A stretch of DNA of 64,000 bases from the NCBI GenBank assembly GCA_934045905.1, contig OW203762.1, forward strand, positions 22,166,345-22,230,344. Direction: 5' to 3'. Each line of letters starts with the position of its first letter. Within the stretch, counting starts at the first letter, position 1. Under the pieces are notes generated by a model. The model searched no databases. It was given only the letters and a program-made list of their open reading frames with translations, and was not told the DNA's origin. Both the position numbers and the translations under genes were made by a program. The DNA comes from Leuctra nigra (taxonomy: Eukaryota > Arthropoda > Insecta > Plecoptera > Leuctridae). This document shows, one piece after another, positions 13,706-26,400 of the stretch.

Positions 13706-16243
13706 CGTAGAAAACGAAACGCAGAGCTTTGCTAAAGATGCGCAAGCTCAGTGATTATCAGACACTATGACTCGTCATGTCTCGTTAACTTCATTTTCTC
13801 GCGGTCTTGTTAATCCTTGTTTTTTCCCTAAGTAAATTGTTAGTTACTGCGTTAATGGGACTTATTTGTATATTAAACTGATGCAAGTGGACAGGAAATG
13901 CGTTTTACTGCGTCTGTGTTGGGTTCCTCCGATATGGTTCTTTAAACACTGTTGATTAATACAACACCACGGTCAATTACATCACGACACAACGAGAGGA
14001 TAATAATTAAACCAGACGCATTGTTCGATCATTCTCAGAGCATTCCCATTGTTAACAACAATACGAAGTACAAATACAGTTTTAGATTCAAAATCAAATC
14101 CTCTTTCCACTTGCTCGATATTTCAGTGACTCAACAAACATGGGGTAAAAACTGTGCTCTAAGGTAAACATTCAAAAGTAAATTTGTATAAACTGGAACT
14201 TTCTGATTTCTGATACAGGTCTTTATTCAAACTACATTTGCCACAAATTTGCGTCTTGAATTTCACAAAAACTGGCCAAATGGTTGAGTGGATCATATTC
14301 AAGTAAGTGGTCCTAATTGTTTGTATATTTTTATTTATTCTCTAAATTGACCATGAAGATATACCTGAACATCAGTAAACACCCTCTTCTTCTAATAAGT
14401 TCAATTAGTGCACTCTAATTTGTCCCTATATTTTTGAAACTAATATACAACTTGTGAAATCTGCAATTTCATTGGTTGATTTCGTAGTAATTGTTGTAAC
14501 AATCCGTTGGCATAAAAACTCTAATGAATGCATTATAATAATAACAAGCTCATATAAACCACTAACTACTTTTCTTAGAAACCATCAATTTTATTTTAAT
14601 GGCCATTCAAATAACAACTTCACAAAATATTACGACACAAAAGTTTTAATATTTTTTCGTTGCCATAAATCACCCTGAAAAGTATTGAGCATCAGAGATT
14701 TTTTTCTTGCTAAAGGACAATGTTGCACAAACTGTTCGTGATGGTCTTTTTGAGTGCTATCGGACATGCGCAATGGGACATTATATTGAGACATTAAATA
14801 ATAGCAAAACGATGTTTCGTCGTGCGCGCATGCGCCACGGTTACAATAGTCAATCGATGACATTTTAGAAAGCAACGTGGTATTTTTATATGTTATCTAT
14901 ATAGCCGAATGAAATGTTCGAGAGAGAAATGAAATATGAGAACAATCACGAAGCTATTATAATATTTTGTTTTATATATTATTTATATTGCAAATAATAC
15001 AAAGTAAAACGATTTATTTCTCTTGAGGAGTGATCATTGTGGAGAAAGTCCCACCCCGATTGGATGCATTGTGCCATGCAAATCGAGTCGATGTGAACAC
15101 AATGGATTTCTAACTTAGAACACAAAATTAATGGTATTCTAATCTTGGATCTCGGAGTTGTTAAAGCCACACAGTTCTGTTCATAGCCACGTTTACATGG
15201 AAAACACATTTCGCGATGCGTTTGGCCGAGCCGTGCTGAACTCGCCGCAGTTTATTGCGACAAGAGTTCGATTGCGTAAGAGAAACAAAAATGGTGGTTG
15301 TAAGAATGCCCCAAATAATTTGGACCAAGACAAAAAAAATACATGATGTCATTTCACGGTTTATTGAAGCTGTTAATTTTTAATTAGTTCGAAAATAGTT
15401 GATTTTGCAATATGTCTGAGTTTGAAAGAATGTCACGTTTTTGCTTAGCAATCCAGGCTCTAGATTTGGACGACTTTTATGGGCTGTTTGATTATTGATT
15501 TAGTAGATTTCCGAATTCTACTGACATTATATAACCACCTTTAAAACTGATGTCGGTTTTGATTTATTCTATCATTAACTTATTCAGGTCTCGATAGCAG
15601 GTATAATAATTGAAGATTGATCATTTAATTTATTGATAATTTCAACCTGGGTGGCTTGGAATCATGAAAACCACTCGTGCAAATACTATAGTCCTTTAGG
15701 TTGACGAAAAATATATTGAAATATTTCATGTAAAAATCTTCGTTTCGTACCCCGATATAAGTTCGTTTTTCTCCTCAATCTTCCTACCTTTGCATCAATC
15801 TTGGATCTGGGGTTGTTAATCCGATTAGCCCACTGTGTTGCATGGACCAGGGGGGGGGGGGGGGGGGGGGGAGAGAGAGGATCATCGGAGAAGGGAAAGT
15901 GATGATCGGAAATCGATAAGAAAACCGACGTTATTTATTTGTCATCGACAACCGCAGCATCAGTAAGTTTGAATAATCCTCGAACTGAAATTACAACACA
16001 ACGTGGTTTAAGGTGTACGTTCATTGCGGTTGTCTGAAAACAACAACAGTGAGTCAGAGGGAAATGATCTGGAGGATCGTCTTCCACACTTCTGCGTCGA
16101 CGCAACCGACTGGAAGAGAATGATCCAGAGATCATATCCACCAGTTTGATTCCCCATAGACCCCTTTTGATCTCTCATTTCAGGAATAGTGAATGAGAAA
16201 GTACAGTGAGAAAACTGTTACAACCGATAAAAAGCCGACAGAG
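13706..16243. other. Noncoding, nothing recognised
   Basis: AT-rich sequence with short open frames only. The one notable point is a homopolymer G run at 15,850-15,871. I see no exon-like or RNA-gene signal. Confidence 0.6.
15850..15879 (+). repeat. G homopolymer followed by GA repeat
   Basis: Twenty-two consecutive G are followed by AGAGAGAGG. This is a simple-sequence tract, capable of G-quadruplex formation; its exact length is likely to be unreliable in the assembly. Confidence 0.85.
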
Positions 16244-16388
16244 ATAGATTATATTGGTATGATACAGATTTTCTCACTTTTTTCATTCTCACCATTCTCT
16301 AATTTCAGGGACCCTATTCCTGAAAAAAGTGAGAGTGAGAATGAGAAAAAAAATTGAGAAAATCTGTATCAGCCAATATTGAATCTAA
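16244..16388. mobile_element. Short hairpin element (MITE-like)
   Basis: Two inverted arms of about 55-60 bp, at roughly 16,244-16,302 and 16,330-16,388, match closely. The left arm contains TGATACAGATTTTCTCA and the right arm its complement (TGAGAAAATCTGTATCA). The loop carries a smaller inverted pair around TTTCAGGGA and TCCTGAAA. The whole is about 145 bp with no coding capacity, as expected of a foldback or MITE. Limits and target-site duplication are not certain. Confidence 0.65.
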
Positions 16389-19300
16389 GCCTGCTGGATT
16401 CCTATTGGTTGATAACAATTTTTTAACAATTTTTTTGTCATACTAACTCTTTTATTTCAGGATTAAAGCTCCATCTACTCAAGTATTACAACAATAGGTC
16501 AATAGATAATTGGAAAATTAAATGCACGTGACTTTTTAAATAAATGAGAGCCACCCAGATTTCTTGATTTGTCTAAATAGTCGCGGTTTTTAATCTTCTG
16601 GGCGACGCTCAAACTGACAAAAAAACATTCGAATTCGAGACCTAATTAAATATAATTGATTACATTTACATAAATTACTCTAAGCGAAATGTTCTCCGCG
16701 GTAATCCTTCACTACACTTTGATTTGCTTAAGATATTAATCAATTTCGTAACGGTTGAACAACATTTCGTTCTAAATTAACTGCAGCATAAAACGATTGA
16801 TTAGATCTGCCAAGTTCTGACGGTCGCGTTCCGCATTGTGTTTGTTTTTCTAATTCTTCATTCACGAATTTTATTAATAAACATACCAAAGATTATATAA
16901 CATAATTTGACTTTAATTGATTAGTTTGGTAATAGTTGGCACATCTCTCTTTCTGCTACTATTTGGTAATATGTGATGATTTTCCTAATTCTGTTGATTT
17001 GTTGCTACTCAAGGAAGAATTTTAAACGTATCGTATACTTACATAATCATTAACCTATTCTTCTTCTTCTTATACATGTTCACTCAAAATACGTGCTTTA
17101 AACTTCCAAGAATACCAGAAAAAAAATAAGAAAATGATTTTAAAAAAGTACTACTTCAACTCCTATCAAGTTTATAAAGGTGCTGTTGAACCGTGCAGGG
17201 GAGGCGTTTTTAGTCTTTTATTTAAAAACACATAAACAAGATTTTCTTACGTCCACGCACCTGAGACGCCGCCCCAACTACAATCGTGGACCACGAATCT
17301 TGGTAATTACATTGTTGTACGTGAGGAGCTGACTCGAGACTTCGGTTATTGTTTCAACTCACGTGAAGGAAAACGATTCCTTCCAATGTGTGAGGAGCAG
17401 ACACTTTTCACGACAGAAGAATAAGACACAAGTTCCTTTTGCTGTTTGGTTTAGTGTAACATTCTGGATTGGCATACGTGAACAGTTACTCACTCTATTT
17501 TGCTTTGTATAATGTAAACAAAATACCAATATAAATAATACAAAATATTAAAATTGGCTTGAGCGTTAGTTACAGCAAACGCATAGGTGGTTCAAAATAA
17601 GAAAATGTCCCTATAATTTTTTTTATCAGTTGGCCCTCTGAGTATAGATTTTTTTATTTCAATGTAGATTTTCGAAGACACTGAAATCTCTGAAATTGAA
17701 AGTTGTATGGTATTTCTTTTTGTACCAATTTTGTTGAAAAGTGGAAACGAATTTTAATATTGTACATGTTTTAACAAAACTCCAGAACTCGTCTTAATTA
17801 ATTTGATATTGAGTTTTATACATTCTGATTGTCTAAAGATTTCGTTTTGACGAATTTCCGAAGCTCTTGAGACGGCGCTAATTAGACAAGTCCTCTAAAA
17901 AGTAATTAATTAAATAATCTAGTGATTAATTATTGCTACAATAAGGACCATTGTTAAGCGTTTATCTGCTCACTCAGGATTTTACCGTGTAAACTACCTA
18001 GTAGACATATCTACCACAATAACTCATCAGATGACAAAAGAAACGCATTTTATGTAATGTTCATTTCCAACTCTACCAAGAAAAGATACTCCGTTTGCGA
18101 CCGTGGGACAAGAATGTATTTATAAGAAACAGATCTTAAATCTTAGTACAGTATCTTGTAATTCTTTGAATGCTTTTTATACCCATATGTTTAAGCCATA
18201 GATATACCTTCTAATAAATTATATTTAATTTATAAGTGAAATGTGATGTCTGTATCTTATCTTCTTCAAATACCTTTCGTGCCTTCGTTTGGAAACGCCA
18301 TCAAGACGCATTTCGTCCTGGCTCGCTGAATTCTCCTCTAGTGAACAAAGGGGGGGACCAAATAGATTGGAATAAATTAATCCCGTCAGTGTAAGATGTA
18401 AGAAGCTTAAAGAGCAAGGACGTTTCCTACCAAGGACGTGTTGAGATAAGAAATATTGAAAATGCGCAGTGTATAAACGCAGGAGCCAGCTTCGATTTAA
18501 TGAAGACAATATATTATTTTATAATTGCCAACTATATAAACGGATAATAGGTTGTTGCGGAGACACCATACTGAAATGTTAGCTTCGAGAAGCCAAAAGA
18601 AAAATTCTCCAAGGCTTATTATAAAAAGAAAGTTAATTCTTTCGGGATGGATTTATTTTTCAAGTAGGGGAATTTTAGAATGCGAATGGTTAAATGTTTT
18701 GGTACAACAAACGTTTTGCAATAGAAATAATTATTGTTTTTGTCAACTATCCAAGACGAAAGATTATTGTAGTATACTTACACTAAAAAAATGTAGGCCA
18801 GGGAACACTTTGGACTAACATCCGTTTTTTATAAGTTTCCCATCAACATTGTTAACTATAGTAATTAAAAATAATACATCGAAATGCACACCTGTGGCTG
18901 TTTTGTTTTTCTGTCATATAAAGCCAAGGTTAGTATGGGATGGACATGTGAAATGCGACGAATAGCATAGCGATGCGATTGGGATAGTTGCGTCTCCCGC
19001 GTTGAACTCTCCGGTCTCGACAGATCTTCCTCCCCCGCGTTTCTTCACCCGCCCTCCAGCCCCCGCGCACAATTCACACCGATAACTTGAAAATCAAGTC
19101 AAGACCCAACTTTCCGGTAAAAAGCAGGTACTGTAATTATAAAGTCAAGTAGTTAATTGCCGTCAAAATATCGGGACACGCAAGAAACAGGGATAATTTA
19201 CACACAAGAAATCGCACGTGGCGAAAAGTTTTACAATATTATGTTCGCCAGTATCCAAAATAGTACAACAGATTTTAGAATAAAGTCTAATGTGATGTGT

Positions 19301-20049
19301 CTAATAAAAATAAAAATGCATCTATAAAAAGTACAAAAATGTAAACAATGAAATAAGATTAAGAGTTTGAAGATATGTATACATCTTGATATTACATCAT
19401 ACAACGGATGTTAGCTGATAGGAATAGAGAAAATCAAAATGTGAGCAGATGATCTCTGAAGCAATAGATTATATTCTAAAATAAATCTAATGCACCGTTC
19501 AGGCGTTAATCCGAAGTAATCAGTTAATTACATCTTGACAACTCGTAAGTGACCTGATCGGAAGGCTATTGCCCACGGCAGAGGGCAGCAGAGGAGAAGA
19601 GAGCAGGGGGGCAGTTCATTGAAGACGTTCACAGGGGGTATCTAACATGAAGCAATAGGACAGGGGGGGTTTTCAAATCGACTCACAAAGAGGGGAGAGG
19701 TCATACACACAGTGGTGGGGATGTAGGGGGCAAAACAACAATGCCCTTTAGCATCTTGCACCAATGTCCCGCTAGATAGCACTAGTGGACTGAAGAGGGT
19801 CACATGTAGGCCGGCCAAGAGCGAAGAGCAGGCTGTACACAGTATCTCGCAAGGTCTACGCAATTGCACAGGTGCGAGAGTTCGGCTGCGCTGGCTCGTT
19901 TTATTTACCTCAACCGCACTCGACTTGCCAGTGTGACATTTCAAAACTGATAACAATATATCGCGGGGACAAGTGAACACAGAAAAACAGTTGATTTACA
20001 CATTATTATTTTACTTTCGATATCGAGTGATTTTGTTTGTGTTTACATT
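16389..20049. other. Noncoding; possible upstream region of grh
   Basis: AT-rich sequence becoming richer in G and C from about 19,000 onward. No open frame resembles a known protein. If the candidate exon at 20,050-20,270 is real, the last kilobase would include the promoter, but I find no convincing TATA box or initiator. Confidence 0.45.
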
Positions 20050-20270
20050 TACTTGCGGTTTGTTATTAATAGCATCGCATTGCAGTGTTGTGTGACATCG
20101 GCGGTAGAATTGTTGTGACTTTGTCGCAAATGTGTGGTGTTTCTGGTGCAGACTGGAGTGTAGGGTGTTGGACTGTAGTTCGACAATACTAATTAATTAT
20201 TTGGACGATACAGCTTCATCGTGTATACCTATTTCGGTGATTTCGGGCCTACCGGCGCCACGGAGCATAG
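20050..20270 (+). other. grh: Candidate 5' untranslated exon of grh
   Basis: A stretch richer in G and C than its surroundings ends in CATAG followed by GTAAGAT at 20,271, a good donor. Its open frames end in phase 1, which does not match the phase-2 entry of the exon at 44,164. If it belongs to grh it is therefore untranslated or needs an intermediate exon. A second donor-like site, GTGAGTAC at 20,791, follows a 70-codon frame (from 20,581) ending in phase 0. The assignment is inference from composition and donors only. Confidence 0.2.
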
Positions 20271-22564
20271 GTAAGATAGGATTAATTAAATATAAAATTA
20301 CCCTACAGTCATTTCTATGCAGTTTTTAATTCGAAGGAAATTGCGGTGATTAAAGCTTATATAAATATAAATAATTGTCTAATTAGTGGGTTTAATTAAT
20401 TCAATACAAGTTTATTGTTTCCTTGGGAACCTTGATTAAGGTGCGTTTTCTCAAAACTCTTTTATATCATCAAATTACGCATTTATAATCTAATTTCCTT
20501 TGCGAGGGTATAGATAATTAGAAACGCATTGGTGTTTAAATTTAGACTGAAACGACATAAAAATTAAATAGGAATTAAACTTGATCTTTATCATCATCGA
20601 GCAATCTCTGGTTATAAACTGTCCGTTCGTCGCGGCTCATAAGCTTTGTCGGCTGTGTCTTGAATTACCTCCGCGTTTGTCTCTCATGGGCAATGACAGA
20701 CCTGGGCTGTTGCTCGACCGCTCGTCCGGCAATTCAATGGGAGATGGAATTGTAAGCCTGCCCGAGGGCCAGGGTAATGCATGGGATGGGGTGAGTACAT
20801 AAACGCGAGTACAAAGGTCCGTTCGGCCCGTACAATTCACAGCCAGCCGTGCCGTGGACATTAGCAAGGGTATTTTACTTCGGTTACCCTTCTGCAGGAA
20901 GGAAGGCCAGGTCATGCGAAGTGATTTCATTTGTAATTACAAGAAAATCTCAGACGTAAAAATTAGAAGCTCACATCATCAATATTCTTATCGGTTTTTT
21001 TCTCCTTGAATCAATTATGATTACCGGCTAACACGAACATGTATATGAGTATGTGAAGAATTTGTTTGATTAACAAGTTTAAAAAGAACAGGAAGGGTTG
21101 GGTCAGCGGGGTAGCTTCCCGGTTTTAAAACGAAAATAATTCATATAGGTAGTAAGAAAACGTAATATAAAATCAGTGTTGTTATTATTTGTGTCTGTGG
21201 TTTATGTTTGTATAATAGTTATTAGCTTGAAGTGATATTTGATTATTATTGAGATATTTAATCTTAGATCGAGCAAGAAATACAATTGTCATGCGCGTTA
21301 TATGGCTCATGTTAATCCCGAGATAATCGCATCTAAGTAATGACTTTAATACTTAGTACAATGCAAAAACAATTAGCATAGAGAATAAACGATACGGTAA
21401 TTATTCGGTTATTAATCATTATTCATGTACGTAAAATTAATTTTAATGCAGTGTATTATGGTGATATTTTCATAGTCGTCTATTTCTGCAGTCGAGTAAC
21501 ACTGCAGGTGTTTCGTTTGATGTGGTATTATATTGTAAATTATAGTTTACCATGTATAGTTGTAGCATAATGTTTTAATTGGATAAATGGGTAATTGCAT
21601 TTTGGTATGTCACGAAAATTCTTCCCATTTCCGTTGGGAGTTCTGAAACGACTTAACAATTTAGCGAGAATATTTTTTTCCTATTGAGACACGAAGCGTT
21701 TCCACGAAATCAACGATGGATGCTTCGGCGCCGTCGATAAATTTATACTCCTAGATATATTGTAAAGAACTCTTGTCATTGGCCAGTTCGCAGAAGCCTT
21801 CGTTTATCTCATGGGACGCAATATATCTTAACAATCCTACCAGCGAAATGCTTAAAATACTTTCAAGATTATTAAATACGTTTTGCACTAGTTTTATTTA
21901 TTTTCCTGAACAAGCGTAACATAATTAGTCTGGTCGCTGGTAGACATGCATGCAGCACACAATTCACTTATTGAACACACAATGAGAACTCCCTGGTGTA
22001 CGGCGAGGCACGCGTGATTTTCACACGAGTTCTCTCACGGAGTGCTCGACGGAGTCCTCCAGACGTCGTGAGAGTTGGTCGTGAACTTGCAGCAGTTGCA
22101 GAGGCAATAAAGTGCAACAAGTGGTTGCCGCCTGACTTTCCCTCCACCCGCACTGCACACGGATCACTGCCGTGCGAATAGAAGAGAAATAACCATGCCT
22201 ACAAGGTCTTTGTTTTAAGCTTTCAAGATTTATCTTCGGTGTTCTCTTCTTTATAGCCGACGACCAATCAAAGTGGGCCCCTAACATTCTTTTATAATAG
22301 ATTGTATCAACCAATCAGAAATAATATTGTTATCAAAACAGAGTCCCCAAAGACCCCTATTGTTTCTTTATCTATTAATGTTTTTTTACGATTGCACTTA
22401 GTTATTATAAAACTAATGGCGGATATGATGACCAATCGGAAGAGTACCTCCATCCTTTATTGGACTTGCGCCAACCAATCCTACCAGCTAATTTAAAAGT
22501 TGATCGGTTCTATATCTCTAATCAAAACGTTCATGACTTTTCTCCAACTCGGTGAAGCAGTTCT
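20271..22564. other. Probable intron, nothing recognised
   Basis: AT-rich sequence with short open frames. Apart from the second donor-like site at 20,791, I see no exon, RNA gene or bounded repeat. Confidence 0.5.
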
Positions 22565-22669
22565 GTAATCAGATAATTCTCTCGCTTCCGTGGACCAAAA
22601 GCAGATGCATATTCCTAATTAAAGGTAGCCGTATTATTGGTGAATGCAGAGATTGAAAGTTATCTTCGT

Positions 22670-22724
22670 GTAGTTGAGCGAGCGAAGCGAGCGTCTCCTT
22701 TTGGCTCTTTTGGCACGGACCTCT

Positions 22725-22762
<38 letters not shown>

Positions 22763-23470
22763 CTGTTACTGACGATATACAGGTCAGAGTTTTTCTTCGA
22801 TCGAGCTGAAATTTTGCACACAAGTACGTAACATTTATGATTGTTGCAGACCCTAATTTTTTTGAAATCCCCTGATTGGTTCAAATTTAAAAAAAATTAT
22901 CTTTCGATTGGTTGGTTTGATCAATTTGAAATTTAGCAAAGACATTGCAACCAACATTGTACCCAATCATAATAAATTTCAGCCAAATCCACCCATTGGT
23001 TCAAATTTGAAACCATTTTTCCTGTGATTTTTGAAATTTAAACTAGAACCGATTGACCGATCAACTAAAAACTTTGCATGGTCATTGGTACCAACATTTA
23101 AGGTATTTTTGCCAATTTTCAGTCAAATCTGTAGTTATTTTCAAAAGGTTTTGTAATTTTAGTGACATTTTGCGTGTTGGCTGTCAAATTCACGGCGACT
23201 TCGAATCTTCAGTTCAAGGCAAGGTAGTTAGAGCAGAAACTTTCAAACGCAATGAAACTAATAATGACCGTTCAACAGATTGATCTGATATTGTGTACAC
23301 ACTAATATCATATGATTTGAGTGGTCCCAGGTATATTTTTTTAAAGAGATCCTGTGATTTTTGAATATTAACAAGGAACAGTTCAATCATAAGGGTTGAT
23401 ACTAACATTTTAGGAATATTTAGAGATTTTTATTCAAGTCTGACGAAATTCAAGATTTATTGGCTTTTAA
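22670..23470 (-). repeat. Retroposed or interspersed repeat with 37-base T run
   Basis: A run of 37 T at 22,726-22,762 (a poly(A) on the minus strand) lies beside GAGCGAGCGAAGCGAGCG, a low-complexity motif. Beyond it, 22,783-22,822 is the reverse-strand copy of the GCAAAATTTCA dispersed repeat. From about 22,860 to 23,460 loosely repeated phrases such as ATTGGTTCAAATTT and GTGATTTTTGAA occur several times. This looks like an old interspersed element with a poly(A) junction; no coding frame survives. Confidence 0.45.
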
Positions 23471-26400
23471 TGATATTTTCGATAGACATAATTTCGGTTC
23501 GAGGTGTTCCGCGTATCCGTGCTCGCTCATCAACGCGTTACTCAGAGCGTTTTCCTAGTTTAATTTAAACTCTGGGTGGTCGGGGAGCGGAGAGGAGATC
23601 TCTCTTGGGTCCAGCGCAGCATCAGTACGTGATAGAAATGGCGCTCCAAGTGGCCACGAAACACCGATTGTTCGCGGAATGAAACTATTATTATTATAAT
23701 AATAAATCCGATTCTTTTGTGTACGAGAGCTTTGCGTAATTATTGTTTAGAAGTTTGACACAAGTATACACGGAAATGTATTGACCACTTTTAATATGAT
23801 TTGGATATTTAATTATAAATTGACCCTTGTTGTAAAACTGAATGACGTCTCTTATCACTTAGTTAGCAGCCCCGTTAACTTAATCACCATTTCGTCAATA
23901 ATGAGCGAGGATTCCAACACATTATTAAAGTAATAATAATAAGTCTAGAGTATAAAACCAGATACCTGCTAGGTCGAGATGAATTTCCAGTTTCGCTCTA
24001 ACCAGTCATTTATTTCCTCTTCCACCAGACGACTTGAACAACGCCTCCCCCACACGACCGGGCCCTTCCACTACGTTTCGACCAGTTTTTCATTCCATTA
24101 TATAACAGAGTAAACATATAATGTGGTCGGGTCAGTATTAAGAAGCAGAGCCGGTTCCTATGTTATAGTAAATATCCATTCATAAAGTCGAGTGAGGATA
24201 GTTTCTCGGTATATATGGCTAGAAACCAGTTCATTTCATGGAGTGTTTCGAACACCTACAGGCAAGATGAGATGAAACGAGGAGACGCGCGCGCCTGGCG
24301 CAAGCTTCGACGGGATGCTGGGGCTCCTTGGCACGACAACTACCAACAGATAAACACTGGTTTTAGACGATTAGAGAGACGCGATGATACAGAGACAGAA
24401 TCACGACTCGGAATCCGTGATCTGCATACAGTAGGAAGCCGAAGCGTTTGATTTACAGCCGGTCGAAACGCGGAATTATCAAAATTGAAATGACGAAGGT
24501 GAAGTTTGACGTGAGTTAGTCCACAGCGTAGGATATTTTTTGCAATTTTACACGCGACTAACGGAATATTTTAATGAAATAAGATGATTGATGACTGGAC
24601 TCAAAACAATTTCAATTCCATTCATGTAAATTAGTTAGCAATAAATAATTTATAAAAAAATTGTATAAATTATCAGTAGGTGTTTTGCACAAATCATTAT
24701 CAAAATATGTTAATTTTGCAGCGTGCAACACTGGATAAATGTAGGTATAATTATAATAAATTACTTTAATATTCGATTCAGAAATGTACTTTAATAATAA
24801 TTACTCTCCGATTAGCATTATATTTATAAACATTCTACGCTATATCTATCAAGGCGCAAAGGAAATTTTATCTCGTCTCGTTTTTAGTTTTAAAATAAAA
24901 TTCTAGTATCCAATAAAAATATTACAAAGCTATTAGTGTATAGATTTTTAAAAAATTACCACATTTTCTTCTCTACACTGTCTATGTCACGACCAATAAT
25001 AGCACATTAATTGTTCATTCCTATACGAGGAAGCCGACTGCTAATAGGCACAGGGGTCAACCCGACCCCGTCGTGACCTCCTCGAGGTCAAGTCTGACCT
25101 TCCATCTATCCACCTACAACACATGAAGGAAAAGGTGCGTGATGCGATATCCCAACCGTTGCTCTTATGTTTTCCCAAGACCTTTTGAAGCGCTTAGGGG
25201 GGCCCTCGACGTTCATTACATATGCGAGAAGAGGAGGGGAGGGATGACACCTATCTATAGGGTTACGTGGCGGTCCGGGGGTGGGGGACGCTTGAATATT
25301 ATCGCCGACGTATATTTCGATGGTTTTACAGTGACAGTGTAATTTATTACAAGATGGAAATTGTATCCACTGAACCTTACATCACGTAAAATAATAATGT
25401 TATTAAATCTTTTTGGATAGCTGAAATGTAGTATCTTGAAATCGAAGTGTTACGTGTGTTATGAACTGAGCTATGTGGTATTTTGAATGAATGTAGTTAT
25501 GGTTTATCGAGATGTTATATCGTAATGTAATAAATATGAAATGGTTCTAAAGACGTGCGATCATGATTGGCGCGCGGTTGTCGCTCGAGTGCTTTCCGTG
25601 ACTTCTGACTAACCGGGGTAAATATTAATAACTACTATTCTATTTGATTCATAACTAATTGTTAGGAAACAAACGTGATTCGGTGTTGAGTTGAGATGCG
25701 GCAACTCCCTCGATATTTATTCCGTCGGGACTGAGATTATTCTAAAGGCTAGAGTGTGAATTGAAATGCAATTAGATTCCTAACAGGTCGGAGTTTCAGT
25801 GGTTTCACAATGAAACGAAACTTATCAAAAGAAATTGCCAGTAATCTATTAATACTCGCTAGTTGGGAGATAGAGAAGAACGGTCAAACTTGAAGCGGCA
25901 AGTGAAAATTTTAATGTAAAGATAAAAAATAACATTGGACCTAAAACTGACCCTTGATGTTAAGATTTTTCCTTATTTAAATTTCCCTAACAAACTATCA
26001 TGACCAATGACTAAGAACGGTTAATTTTAAGTATTGCCGTAAGCAAGGATTGTTCTGGCCAAGTATTATCGACTACGGATTGTACTGACCGAGGATTGTC
26101 CTGCAGGACGGTCAGACAAGATGTATCGATGTCTTGAAGTATAACGAGATCCTGCGAGCTAACATCGCGTGTCTCCGAAGCTTTTGTTGTTTCGCGTGCG
26201 TAAATCTAAACCTAAAGAGAACGAATGTCAACTTATTTGTGGGCGAATTGAAGACAAAGAAACAATAAATCGTCTTGTGAGCAGAAACGAACAGTGGAAA
26301 TGATGATCAGATTCAGAGTTTCGAGACTAACAAGAGAAAGCAGCTTCTAGGACAGGAGTAAATAATTATCAATTATTTAAATATTCTGGTACATAAATAA

